Positions 25,588-33,791 of a DNA stretch of 64,000 bases are shown here, one piece after another (position 1 is the stretch's first letter; every line of letters begins with the position of its first letter). The notes beneath the pieces were generated by a model. It saw only the letters and a list, made by a program, of their open reading frames with translations. It made no database searches and was not told the origin of the DNA. This DNA is from Planctomycetales bacterium (GTDB lineage Bacteria; Planctomycetota; Planctomycetia; Isosphaerales; Isosphaeraceae), in contig DAIDHB010000280.1 of the NCBI GenBank assembly GCA_027452145.1, positions 1 to 64,000 of the forward strand, in the 5' to 3' direction. The position numbers were made by a program, and so were the translations under genes.

Positions 25588-25665
25588 AGTAGGTCGGGCA
25601 TTCTTGCCCGACATTCGGGCCCAATCCGGCAGTAATGCTCGACCGACCGGAGTGCTGAAGAGTCA
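25588..25665. repeat. GTAGGTCGGGCATTC-family element filling the gap between two convergent stops
   Basis: An intact arm lies at 25589-25612, directly after the hydrolase stop TGA (25585-25587). A degenerate inverted arm (on the minus strand GGTCGAGCATTACTGCC) runs up to the stop of the convergent P19 gene (25665-25663). Other copies: 15945, 40576 and 54856. Confidence 0.7.
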
Positions 25666-26328
25666 GGGCTTCTGATACTCCCAGTCGAACGACACCTCGA
25701 ACGGCTCCCACCAGGGCGCGACTCCGGTGGCTGGGTCGCTGTGGCGGCCGGCCTGCGTGGGCGGCTCGAACCGATAGGTCAGCCTGTAACGCCCCGGGGC
25801 CGGCGCCGGGATGCTCGCGCCGTAGTGCCAGCCGTCGCGCGCGACCATCGGCATCATGTCGCGCATCGGCTCGCTGCCGTTCGAAGATACCGTCTTGCCC
25901 TCCGGTGCGATCCGGTAGCGGACACTGAGATACGGGACGAACTCGTCCTTCGGGCAGCCGTTGGCGTTCCCCTCGGTGGCCTTGACGTCCGCCTCCAGGT
26001 GGATCATCTCGGCGCCGGCCGCCGCTGCCGGCATCCCGGCCATCTGCACCTGCGGCAGCCAGACCGCGGCGATCCGCATCCCGTTCCGCTCGACCTCGTC
26101 GCCGATCGGATACTCGCGAAAGCCCGCGGGGCGCTGGGCGCTGATACTGGCGGAGGGCGGCGGCGACACCCGATCGCCCTCGCCCTGGTCCTTCGCCGTC
26201 GCCTGCGAGTTGGTCTCGTTCGGCCGGCGTGGTCCAGGCCCCTTGAGGTTCAGGTTGACCACCAGGATCAGCACGACGCCGCCCAGGATCAGGGCGACCA
26301 TGACCGGGCCAATCCAGCGAGGGGGCAT
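25663..26328 (-). CDS. P19/Tp34-type periplasmic iron-transport protein
   Basis: A 221-residue protein with an N-terminal membrane anchor (IGPVMVALILGGVVLILVVNL), a polar linker and a P19-family iron-transport domain. The domain runs YPIGDEVERNGMRIAAVWLP, MIHLEADVKATEGNANGCPKDEFVPYLSVRYRI, then WHYGASIPAPAPGRYRLTYRFEPP. P19 proteins bind copper and iron through conserved Met/His/Glu residues and deliver ferrous iron to FTR1-type permeases. AAGGAG lies 8 bases before the ATG 26328. The FTR1 gene lies upstream on the same strand, 203 bases away with a palindromic repeat between, so the two form a functional pair. Confidence 0.9.
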   Translation of the reverse strand: MPPRWIGPVMVALILGGVVLILVVNLNLKGPGPRRPNETNSQATAKDQGEGDRVSPPPSASISAQRPAGFREYPIGDEVERNGMRIAAVWLPQVQMAGMPAAAAGAEMIHLEADVKATEGNANGCPKDEFVPYLSVRYRIAPEGKTVSSNGSEPMRDMMPMVARDGWHYGASIPAPAPGRYRLTYRFEPPTQAGRHSDPATGVAPWWEPFEVSFDWEYQKP

Positions 26329-26406
26329 GAGCGAAGCTCCTTGAACGATCGATTCGATGGCAGGGCGTGTCGTGTCGTCGGAGGCCGCTCCGTTCCGCCC
26401 GTTCCG

Positions 26407-26536
26407 CTCAGAGTCTGTTTCGACGGGTCGGCTGGGTGACGTAGGGTGGGCATTGCCCACCGGTCGAGGCCTCGAACTGGTGGGCAATGCCCACCCTACA
26501 AAACGGACTCGGAGCCTTCTGGAGCAGACTCTCAGG
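26407..26536. repeat. GTAGGGTGGGCATTG-family palindromic element between FTR1 and P19 genes
   Basis: A perfect 21-bp inverted repeat has its core at 26441-26461 and 26479-26499 (GTAGGGTGGGCATTG.. and its complement). It is flanked by outer arms CTCAGAGTCTG (from 26407) and, on the minus strand, CTGAGAGTCTGCTCC (from 26534). The TGA of that outer arm (26534-26532) is the FTR1 stop codon. Related termini occur at 41396 and 57801. Confidence 0.8.
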
Positions 26537-28916
26537 CCGGCAGCGGCGGCACGGTTGGCGGCGCGGCGTCGCCGCGGCGGGACGCCGGCGAGCGATCGCC
26601 GGCCGCAGCCTGCGGGATCACGAGCCACGACAGCACGGCGCCCGCGACGAGCAGTCCCTGCACCGAGACGACCTGGAGGCTGGGATAGAGGCCGAACAGC
26701 GGGAGGCCGCCGCCCAGCCAGGGCAGGGGGGTGGTCACCACATAACCGGCATTCTGGAGGGCGAACACGGCATTACCGGCGAAGATCACCGCCAGGGCGA
26801 ACAGCATCAGCCCCGATACCTGGAAGAACGCCCGCAGCGGCAGTCGCACGCTCGTCGCCCGCACCAGCGCGGCCACGGCCGTCAGCACCATCAGGCCCAG
26901 GATCAGCCCGGCGAGCAGTCCCAGCAGGCCGGCCCGCGTCGCCCCCTGGCTGCCGAGGAGCGCCTGGTACATCAGCGCCGTCTCGGCCCCCTCGCGATAG
27001 ACGGCCAGGAACGCCGTCAGCGCGAGCGTTCCGCCGCCGCCCCATTCCAGCCCGCGCCGGGCACGCTGCTTGAGGAAATCCGCCCAGCGCTTCGCCTGCA
27101 CCTGCGATACCAGCCAGTAGCTGACATAGAACAGCACGCCCGCCGCGACGAGCATCACCAGGCCCTCGAGGACCTCGCGCGCCCGTCCCTGCACCGACGC
27201 CACCAGCAGGTTGAGCGCCGCCGCCGTCGCCAGGCTCGCGACCAGCGCCAGGCCCACGCCCAGCCAGATCGCCCGCATCGCGCGGCCTTTGGCCCTGGTT
27301 GCCGCGGCGGTTGTCAGCTCGTCCGAATCCGCGGGCGACGCCCCGATCGCCTTGACGACCAGGGCGATCAGCATCGCCAGCACCAGGATCACCTCGACGC
27401 CCTCGCGCACGATCGTCACAAGCGACTCGACGAAAGCCGTGCCGAACGCCCCGGCCGGCCGGGATTCCTGCTTCGCGATCAGGGTCTCGACCTCGGTGTA
27501 CAGCGAATCCAGCCGCCCCGCCAGCGCCTCGCCCTTGAGCCCGCCTGTGACCTCGCCGCGAATCCGGTTGAACCTGACTTCCAGCGGCCGGATCGACTCG
27601 GGGCTGCGGCCGAGCAAATAGCGCTCGATCGGCTCGAAGTCCGTCATGTAGACGGTCGTCAGCTCCGAGGCGGCGTCGTCGGCACCGGCGGATTCGGCCT
27701 GCTGGCCGACCCGGTGCAGTCCTCGTCGCAGGGTCTGGAGCAGCTCGGCCGGGTCGGAGTTCGCCCCGCCCGACTCGAGTCCGTCGCTCAGCGTGGGCAG
27801 CTCGGCCGAGCCTGCGGATTTGCCGCCCGCGTGCTTCGCGTCGAGATGCGAGGCGTCGGTCACGCCCTTCTGGTTCAACTCGACCGCCGCGGCCAGCAGG
27901 TCGAGCAGCAGGTCATGGCTGCGGTCGTCCAGTGTCGAGCCCGGCTTGCGCCGATCGGAGACCGCGCCGGCCTCGGTGCGATAGCGGAGGAACTGCCGCT
28001 CGAGCTCGCCCGCCCGGGCGAAGCCCAGGTGGCGGCGAACAGCCACCTCCATGTCCGAGCCCTCGAACTCGACCCAGTAGGCGTCCTCGGCCAGCCGCCG
28101 CGCCGCGGCCTTCCCGCCGGTCCTCACCGCCGCCTTCCGGCTCGCCGCCAGCAGCATGCCGATCCGGTCGATCACCTCGGCCCAGGGCCGCGCGGGAGCG
28201 GCGGTCGTGGACCCCGCGATCGTGGCCGACACCTTCGGCCCGGTTAGCACCAGGTCGTCCAGGTCAACCGACTTGCCGCCCGAAACGACGATGTCTTTCC
28301 GTAGCGGATCGCCCATCTCCTGCCAGACGTGCAGGACATAACGGCCGTCGGGCACGCCGTCGAGCCGGAACCGCCCCTGGCTCGAGCAGACCTGCACCCA
28401 GGGCGTCGGGCTGATCACGACGTAGCCCCGCATGTGCAGGTGGACGTCGCAGGCCAGCACCATCACCCCCGGCTTCTCCGGGGTAAACTCCTGGGTCTTC
28501 CCGGGCGACATCGACTGGTTGAACGAATACCCCGGCGTGATGACGTTGACGTTGTGCGTCTCGATATCCTCGTTCGTGAACCGGACCGACTGCCCCAGCG
28601 CGATCGCCTGCACCCTCGGCGTGAACTGGAGCCCCTTCTGGTTCACCAGGGCCGTCTCCGCATTGCGCGAGGGCGATTCCGCCGGGGCGGTCTTACCCGC
28701 CGTCTTGCCGGCGTCGTCCTTCGGAACCTCGAGATACACCACCGCCGGGCTGACCGAAGGCGCACAGACCTCCGGCATCCGGACCACGCCGGACACCGTC
28801 GCTCCGCCCTGGCCGGCCGATTGCCCGATCGCCCCTGTGCCCCGCGCAGCGACCAGCGCCACGACGCCCAGCACGGTCGTACTCCACCGCATCCTTCTCT
28901 GGCGGACCTGTCGCAT
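26532..28916 (-). CDS. FTR1-family iron permease with N-terminal cupredoxin domain
   Basis: A 794-residue protein. A signal/anchor is followed by a plastocyanin-like module with a likely type-1 copper site: His121 (ETHNVNV), Cys156, His159 and Met162 in CDVHLHMRG. A short carboxypeptidase-regulatory-like segment (GVPDGRYVLHVW) and a helical extracytoplasmic region follow. Next is a seven-helix FTR1 permease with two REGxE iron-binding motifs at 503-507 (REGVE) and 640-644 (REGAE). It would take up iron coupled to redox by the cupredoxin, together with P19. ATG 28916 follows GAGGG by 5 bases; the GTG at 28943 is an alternative. A promoter and Fur-box-like palindrome lie upstream. Confidence 0.92.
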   Translation of the reverse strand: MRQVRQRRMRWSTTVLGVVALVAARGTGAIGQSAGQGGATVSGVVRMPEVCAPSVSPAVVYLEVPKDDAGKTAGKTAPAESPSRNAETALVNQKGLQFTPRVQAIALGQSVRFTNEDIETHNVNVITPGYSFNQSMSPGKTQEFTPEKPGVMVLACDVHLHMRGYVVISPTPWVQVCSSQGRFRLDGVPDGRYVLHVWQEMGDPLRKDIVVSGGKSVDLDDLVLTGPKVSATIAGSTTAAPARPWAEVIDRIGMLLAASRKAAVRTGGKAAARRLAEDAYWVEFEGSDMEVAVRRHLGFARAGELERQFLRYRTEAGAVSDRRKPGSTLDDRSHDLLLDLLAAAVELNQKGVTDASHLDAKHAGGKSAGSAELPTLSDGLESGGANSDPAELLQTLRRGLHRVGQQAESAGADDAASELTTVYMTDFEPIERYLLGRSPESIRPLEVRFNRIRGEVTGGLKGEALAGRLDSLYTEVETLIAKQESRPAGAFGTAFVESLVTIVREGVEVILVLAMLIALVVKAIGASPADSDELTTAAATRAKGRAMRAIWLGVGLALVASLATAAALNLLVASVQGRAREVLEGLVMLVAAGVLFYVSYWLVSQVQAKRWADFLKQRARRGLEWGGGGTLALTAFLAVYREGAETALMYQALLGSQGATRAGLLGLLAGLILGLMVLTAVAALVRATSVRLPLRAFFQVSGLMLFALAVIFAGNAVFALQNAGYVVTTPLPWLGGGLPLFGLYPSLQVVSVQGLLVAGAVLSWLVIPQAAAGDRSPASRRGDAAPPTVPPLPA

Positions 28917-28989
28917 CACGGCCCTCACTGGCTGAGGAAGCACGATCGCATCATCGCACGATCCGGGTATGACTCAGGCGGGATTGCAA

Positions 28990-29006
28990 TTGAGATTCAA
29001 TCTCAA
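28990..29006. promoter_or_regulatory. Fur-box-like operator
   Basis: TTGAGATTCAATCTCAA is a perfect 8-1-8 palindrome containing the 7-1-7 form TGAGATT-N-AATCTCA, close to the Fur consensus TGATAAT-N-ATTATCA. It lies just downstream of the -10 box of the promoter that reads toward the FTR1 gene, covering roughly +4 to +20, where a bound repressor would block initiation. Confidence 0.6.
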
Positions 29007-29016
29007 CGCTGAGACA

Positions 29017-29046
29017 ATTATAATCGGCCGGCGAGGGGGTCGTCAA
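29017..29046 (-). promoter_or_regulatory. Strong sigma70-type promoter for the FTR1 gene
   Basis: On the minus strand TTGACG (29046-29041), an 18-base spacer and a consensus TATAAT (29022-29017) point at the FTR1 gene about 100 bases away. The AT-rich box stands out in an otherwise very GC-rich sequence. The -10 region is palindromic and could also serve the divergent methyltransferase gene. Confidence 0.65.
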
Positions 29047-29116
29047 CGACCCGGCGGCGGCCAGTGTCGCGATCGTGCGGAATGGGCGCCCCGGAACGGG
29101 CGGTCGGGAGGTTCGG

Positions 29117-29818
29117 GTGAGCGGCGAATCGGCGACGGACGACACGACGATTTATTCGGGCCCGGTCGGGGTCGCGACCTTCCGGTTCGGCGAACGGACG
29201 GTCCGCCTGGTGCGTCCGGAGGACCCGGACCGGCTGCTGGAGGATGCCGGCGTGCTCGCCTGGAATCGCCGGGACGACTACATGCCGTACTGGGCGTATC
29301 TCTGGCCGGGGGCGTATCTTCTGGCCGGGGCGGTCGCCCGCGAGCCCTGGCCGGCGGAACAATTGGAGGGTTCGCTCGAAGCGCTGGAGATCGGCTGCGG
29401 TCTGGGCCTGGCCGGCCTGGTTGCCCTGGCGTGCGGGTTGAAGGTGCAGTTCAGCGACTACGACCGGGCCCCGCTCGATTTCGTCGAGCGCTCGGCGGCG
29501 GAGAATGGTTTCCAGCGGGATCGCTATTCGATGCGGCTCCTCGACTGGCGCAAATTGCCGGACGAGCGGTTCCCGATCATTCTCGGTGCGGACGTGACCT
29601 ACGAGGCCCGGCTGGTGCCGCTCGTCGCGGACGTCCTGGCGGCGATGCTCGCTCCCGGCGGACTGGGATTGATCAGCAGCCCCTACCGCGTCGCCAACGA
29701 GGCGTTCCCCGCCGCCGTCCGCCAGCGCGGCCTGACCTGCCGGGCCGAGAAGGCGACGGCCACGGCCGAGGATGGCCGCGCCCTCGCGGGGACGATCTAC
29801 CGCGTCACGCGGGGGTGA
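29117..29818 (+). CDS. Methyltransf_16-type protein methyltransferase
   Basis: A 233-residue class I methyltransferase resembling the METTL/lysine-methyltransferase family (PF10294 type). Visible are PYWAYLWPGAYLLAGAV, motif I LEIGCGLGLAGLVAL, the acidic motif II residue in QFSDYD, and ADVTYEARLVPLVADVLA near motif IV. Such enzymes usually modify Lys or other side chains of proteins; the target is unknown. GTG 29117 has GGGAGG 5 bases upstream and was chosen over the ATG at 29075. It diverges from the FTR1 gene across a 200-base regulatory region. Confidence 0.85.
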   Translation: MSGESATDDTTIYSGPVGVATFRFGERTVRLVRPEDPDRLLEDAGVLAWNRRDDYMPYWAYLWPGAYLLAGAVAREPWPAEQLEGSLEALEIGCGLGLAGLVALACGLKVQFSDYDRAPLDFVERSAAENGFQRDRYSMRLLDWRKLPDERFPIILGADVTYEARLVPLVADVLAAMLAPGGLGLISSPYRVANEAFPAAVRQRGLTCRAEKATATAEDGRALAGTIYRVTRG

Positions 29819-29880
29819 AGCCCAGGATTCTGGACAGAGGGAGGGGCTGGGCCGGCGCGGAATCGCGCGGCCACGCCATT

Positions 29881-31146
29881 TCAAGGGAATGGCAGGGCCG
29901 CTTCCTCCGCATGCACCGGTGTTCCGCCGAAGAATCCGTCCAGCTCGGCCATGGTCATCCGGCACGATGACTCGAACGCCAGCCTGCGGCCGTCGGTCCG
30001 GAACCGGCCGTTGAGGGAGAGGTCCACGAACCATCGGGACCAGGCCCGCATGCCCGGATCCCGGTGGAATCCCGTGAGGATCGATGCAACCCGCATCGTG
30101 CCGAGGTGCCGGGTCCGTGCGGCCGCGGTTTTGCTCGCCTGCGACGCATCGTCGAAAGCCTCGTCCACCGCGAGCCGGAGTTTGTCATCCGTCCCCAGCC
30201 CGATGAAGAACTGGCGCAAGGTACTGGAACGGATCGGGACCACCATCGCGAAGAACTCGATCCAACCCGCGGCGACGGGATCGGGATACAGGTCGTGCCT
30301 TTCCATCGTCCAGGCGCAGGCGACCCTGTCGCGGGAGACCCGCTTCCAGGCGTCCGTCCGTGCCAGTTCGGGCACGGCACCGGCCTGCTGGCGAATGATG
30401 CCGCGAATGACGTCCTCACTCGCGGCGACGACGAGCGTCCGATTGTCCGGGAAGTAAAAGAAGGGCCCGCGCGAGGGTGTGATCTCAACCCGAGGTGCCT
30501 GAAGCAGATCGGCGAGCCGGTCGCCAGGCCCCTTGCCCGGAGCCTTTGCTGGCGTTCCGGAGGAACCGTCGATCCGCGAATAGGCGCGGCCTTCAAACGG
30601 CACATCGACCCACTTCGGCTTTTCGCCGGAACGGCCCGTCATCGAGCGGAGCACGCAATCCTTCCAGTCGATCGGCGAGGCCGAGCGAGCGATGAAGAAC
30701 TCCGAGCGGCCGCGGTGCACCACGACGTCAGCGCTCGGCGCCCGTATCGACCCCTGCACGATCTGATCGAGGGAAGCCGCTTCGACCTTGAGCTGGAAGC
30801 CTGGGTCGGTGTCGTTCAGTCTCACCAGGAGCGACTCCTGGGCATCTCCACGAACGGGCGCGCCGCTTGCCCACATCGTTCGGGCCGGCCGGTAGACCAT
30901 GAAGCTCGTCGCCCCGATCGGCACGTGCGCGAGGTTGAACGGCTCGAGCCGCCGACCAGGCTTCGCCCCCTCCGCATCCCCTGGCTTCGGTGCCGGCGTC
31001 GTCTTCGACGTCGGGGCGTCCGATTGGGCCTGGAGCCTCGGCGCGAAGCCCAGTCCCGAAAGCAGGGCCGCGATCACCGCGACCGCAATCCAGCCGGGAC
31101 GAGGTCCAGAAAGGGAATTGAGGGTCGTCATCCTGAATGCCGGCAT
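29881..31146 (-). CDS. Secreted protein of unknown function
   Basis: A 421-residue protein with a signal peptide (GWIAVAVIAALLSGLGF..LQAQ, cleavage near residue 40) and no recognised domain. Features are a region with SEFFIARSASPIDWKDCVLRSM, a segment LVVAASEDVIRGIIRQQ and a C-terminus ending in FESSCRMTMAELDGFFGG. Cysteines are few. ATG 31146 has AGGAGG 7 bases upstream, deciding the start against an open frame to 31269. It resembles other planctomycete exported hypothetical proteins that share their genomes with DUF1501 genes, but I cannot name a family. A candidate promoter lies at 31200-31227. Confidence 0.75.
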   Translation of the reverse strand: MPAFRMTTLNSLSGPRPGWIAVAVIAALLSGLGFAPRLQAQSDAPTSKTTPAPKPGDAEGAKPGRRLEPFNLAHVPIGATSFMVYRPARTMWASGAPVRGDAQESLLVRLNDTDPGFQLKVEAASLDQIVQGSIRAPSADVVVHRGRSEFFIARSASPIDWKDCVLRSMTGRSGEKPKWVDVPFEGRAYSRIDGSSGTPAKAPGKGPGDRLADLLQAPRVEITPSRGPFFYFPDNRTLVVAASEDVIRGIIRQQAGAVPELARTDAWKRVSRDRVACAWTMERHDLYPDPVAAGWIEFFAMVVPIRSSTLRQFFIGLGTDDKLRLAVDEAFDDASQASKTAAARTRHLGTMRVASILTGFHRDPGMRAWSRWFVDLSLNGRFRTDGRRLAFESSCRMTMAELDGFFGGTPVHAEEAALPFP

Positions 31147-31199
31147 GAGGTTTCCTCCTGATGGTTCGTGCACTCCAGCCGGGTCGATCGTCGGCGTGA

Positions 31200-31227
31200 A
31201 CTTTAATCTTTCGACCAGCATCGTCAA
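31200..31227 (-). promoter_or_regulatory. Candidate promoter of the secreted-protein gene
   Basis: On the minus strand TTGACG (31227-31222), a 16-base spacer and TAAAGT (31205-31200, four of six consensus bases) lie about 50 bases before the ATG at 31146. The surrounding 31147-31425 is otherwise an unremarkable divergent spacer. Confidence 0.4.
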
Positions 31228-31425
31228 CATCAATGGAGATGCTGCGGCGATCGACCGATGGAGGGACAATCAATCATCGAGTGCTGGAGCCGGGACGGTC
31301 GGACGATCGACAGCAGGTGGCTCCGGACTCGCGGCCTGGTCCGGTCGGTTGTGTGCCAGCGCCGGAGAATCTGTTAGCCTGATAGTACGGAAACGAGCTC
31401 CGCCCGCCCGAGGAGTCGCCCCGCC

Positions 31426-32874
31426 ATGACCGGCCCACCCCCGGCCTTTGCGCCTCATACCTCCGCCAGCCGTCGCGACTTCCTCCGCCAGGCCGGCGGC
31501 GGCTTCGGCGCGCTGGCGGCGGCCTGGATGATCGAGCAGGAGCGGGATCGCGCGATTGCCGGATCGGCCGGGGCCGATCGTTCGTCATCCGTCCGGCCAC
31601 CGCATTTCCGACCGAAGGCGACGCGCGTTATCTACCTGTTCATGCACGGCGGGCCGAGCCATCTGGAGACGTTCGATCCCAAGCCCGAGCTCCAGCGGCT
31701 CTCGGGCCAGCCACTCCCCGCCAGCTTCGGCGCCGTGGCGACCCGCCGTCAGGTCGCGGCCAATCCGCTGCTCGGCACCCGGCGAACCTTCCACCCGTCG
31801 GGCAAGTGCGGGATGCCGGTGTCGGATTTCCTGCCGCATCTCGCCGGGTGCGCCGACGAGCTCGCGGTGATCCGGTCGTGCAAGGCCGACAGTGTCAACC
31901 ACCCGCAGGCCGTCTACCAGATGAACACCGGCTCGATCCTCATGGGCAAGCCGAGCCTCGGGAGCTGGGTCTCGTACGGCCTGGGCACCGAGGACCGCGA
32001 CCTGCCCGCGTTCGTGGTTCTGCCCGACCCCGGCGGCGGCATCAAGGGCGGCCCGCCGGCCTATGGCGCGGGATTCCTGCCGGCCAGTTTCCAGGGCACC
32101 GTGATGCGCTCGGGCCCGCGGCCGATCCTGGATCTCGCGCCGCCCGAGGGGACCTCCGACGGGTCCCAGCGCAGGACGCTCGACCTGATCGGCCGGCTCA
32201 ACGCGAGGCACCTCGCCGCGCGCGGGGACGACTCCGAGCTCTCGGCCCGGATTCAGGCCTATGAGCTGGCCTACCGGATGCAGTCGGCCGCGCCCGAGGC
32301 CGTGGACCTCTCGGCCGAGACCGACGCCACCCGCCGGCTGTACGGTCTCGACGACCCCGAAACCGCCGAGTTCGGTACGCGATGCCTGCTCGCCCGCCGC
32401 CTGGTCGAGCGGGGCGTCCGCTTCGTCCAGCTCTACTCGGGCGATGTGAACGGCTGGGACGCTCACGACGACGTCGAGGCCAACCACGCGCGGATGTGCC
32501 GGCGCACCGATCGGCCGATCGCCGGATTGTTGAAGGACCTCCGCCGCCGCGGCCTGATGGACGAGACCCTGGTCATCTGGGGCGGCGAGTGCGGCCGGAT
32601 GCCGATGTCCGAGAGCGGCCGCGGCCGCGACCATAACCCGCACGGGTTCACCGTCTGGCTGGCGGGTGCCGGCATCAAGGGGGGCACGATCCACGGCGCG
32701 ACGGATGCCGTCGGCCTTCGCGCGGCGGTCGACCCGGTGCATGTCCACGACCTGCACGCCACAATCCTCCACCTGCTGGGCCTCGACCATACCCGACTGA
32801 CCTTCCCCCACAACGGCCGCGACGACCGACTGACCGACACCGCCGGCGTGGTGGTTCGGGCGATTCTGGGCTGA
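31426..32874 (+). CDS. DUF1501 protein with Tat signal
   Basis: A 482-residue sulfatase-like-fold protein of the DUF1501 family, abundant in planctomycetes. A twin-arginine signal SRRDFLRQ (Arg16, Arg17) implies export in folded form. Typical family blocks are RVIYLFMHGGPSHLETFDPKPEL, SGKCGMPVSDFLPHLAGCADELAVIRS, RFVQLYSGDVNGWDAH and GGECGRMPMSE..GRDHNPHGFTVWLAGAGIKGG. Family function is unproven; members usually form a pair with a DUF1549/DUF1553 protein, here found downstream at 33792 but separated by two small genes. GAGGAG lies about 10 bases before the ATG. Confidence 0.93.
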   Translation: MTGPPPAFAPHTSASRRDFLRQAGGGFGALAAAWMIEQERDRAIAGSAGADRSSSVRPPHFRPKATRVIYLFMHGGPSHLETFDPKPELQRLSGQPLPASFGAVATRRQVAANPLLGTRRTFHPSGKCGMPVSDFLPHLAGCADELAVIRSCKADSVNHPQAVYQMNTGSILMGKPSLGSWVSYGLGTEDRDLPAFVVLPDPGGGIKGGPPAYGAGFLPASFQGTVMRSGPRPILDLAPPEGTSDGSQRRTLDLIGRLNARHLAARGDDSELSARIQAYELAYRMQSAAPEAVDLSAETDATRRLYGLDDPETAEFGTRCLLARRLVERGVRFVQLYSGDVNGWDAHDDVEANHARMCRRTDRPIAGLLKDLRRRGLMDETLVIWGGECGRMPMSESGRGRDHNPHGFTVWLAGAGIKGGTIHGATDAVGLRAAVDPVHVHDLHATILHLLGLDHTRLTFPHNGRDDRLTDTAGVVVRAILG

Positions 32875-32967
32875 TGTCGATTCCTGGTTCTCGGCCTTGC
32901 CGGGGATTCATCGATCCAGGACGATAGGGGGAGCGAGCGAGATCCGCCGGATTCGGGAGGCCCTGTC

Positions 32968-33303
32968 ATGGCCAGCGATCTGATCGACTCGACTCTTCCA
33001 GCGCATGATCCGAACTTCCCCAAGCCGCGGGGGCTGTTGCCCGTACCGCCGGAAATCGCGGAGAGCGTTGCCAGAATGGAGGCCCGGCTCCTACGGGAGC
33101 ACGGCATCCAGATCACGCCTGAGGCGAGGAGGCGCGCGCTAGACGACCAGACGCTGAACTGGTACTACGATAATACATACATCGCATTTCGACGCACGCC
33201 AGAGGGTATTGAGGTACTGGCGGTGGGCGCGGAGGAGATCCACGAGTATCTCGAGGATCACCCCCCCGAGACGCGGCAAGGCGTTGTATTCGGGGTGGCG
33301 TAG
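32968..33303 (+). CDS. Small protein upstream of retropepsin-like gene
   Basis: A 111-residue soluble protein with no recognised domain. It has a Pro-rich N-terminus, helix AESVARMEARLLREHG, and DDQTLNWYYDNTYIAFRRTPEGIEVLAVG. GGGAGG lies 7 bases before the ATG. The stop TAG is immediately followed by the ATG of the next gene, so the two are co-translated. Base composition is less GC-extreme than the neighbouring DUF1501/DUF1553 genes, which fits later insertion between them. Confidence 0.75.
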   Translation: MASDLIDSTLPAHDPNFPKPRGLLPVPPEIAESVARMEARLLREHGIQITPEARRRALDDQTLNWYYDNTYIAFRRTPEGIEVLAVGAEEIHEYLEDHPPETRQGVVFGVA

Positions 33304-33750
33304 ATGGCCAGGCTCGAGGTCCCGCTGAGGGGCAGGACCCTCCAGTCCACCGGGGATGAGGTGCTGCACGCTGACCTCGACCTGGAGGTAAAGACCGATC
33401 AGGGCACCTGGGTAATCATCCGGTTCCGAGTCGATCCTGGCACGGAAATGACGACCATGCCTGCGCAAGTCGCAAGGGATCTCGACCTGCCGATTCCGAG
33501 GCGTCCGGTGCGAGGCCTGTCCTTTCGCGGCCAGCAGGTCCGCCGCGGGCTGCTCAGGGCTCGAATTCCCGGGCTGGACGCAAACGAGTACGTCTTTCCC
33601 TGCTATTTCCTGAGCGATCCTTATGTCCCGTTGGCGGACCCGAGGAACCTTCTTGGTTTGACCGGCGTTATCGATCAGGTCCGCCTGATCTTCGACGGCA
33701 CCAGGTCAATCTCCGCCCCAAACGGGATCCTCGGGGTCGAAAAGATCTAG
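33304..33750 (+). CDS. Retropepsin-like aspartyl-protease-fold protein
   Basis: A 148-residue protein with the layout of a single-domain retropepsin: a beta-rich N-terminus, then VIIRFRVDPGTEMTTMPAQVARDLDL, where Asp43-Pro-Gly-Thr stands in the place of the usual D-S/T-G, and a final NLLGLTGVIDQVRLIFDG typical of the family's C-terminal sheet. Bacterial members (clan AA, often in small operons) are mostly uncharacterised. The Pro in the active-site loop may mean altered or lost activity. It is joined without a gap to the 111-residue gene and precedes the DUF1553 gene by 41 bases. Confidence 0.75.
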   Translation: MARLEVPLRGRTLQSTGDEVLHADLDLEVKTDQGTWVIIRFRVDPGTEMTTMPAQVARDLDLPIPRRPVRGLSFRGQQVRRGLLRARIPGLDANEYVFPCYFLSDPYVPLADPRNLLGLTGVIDQVRLIFDGTRSISAPNGILGVEKI

Positions 33751-33791
33751 GCAGCCCGACTTTTACGAAGAGCTGGATCGAGGAAAGCTAG

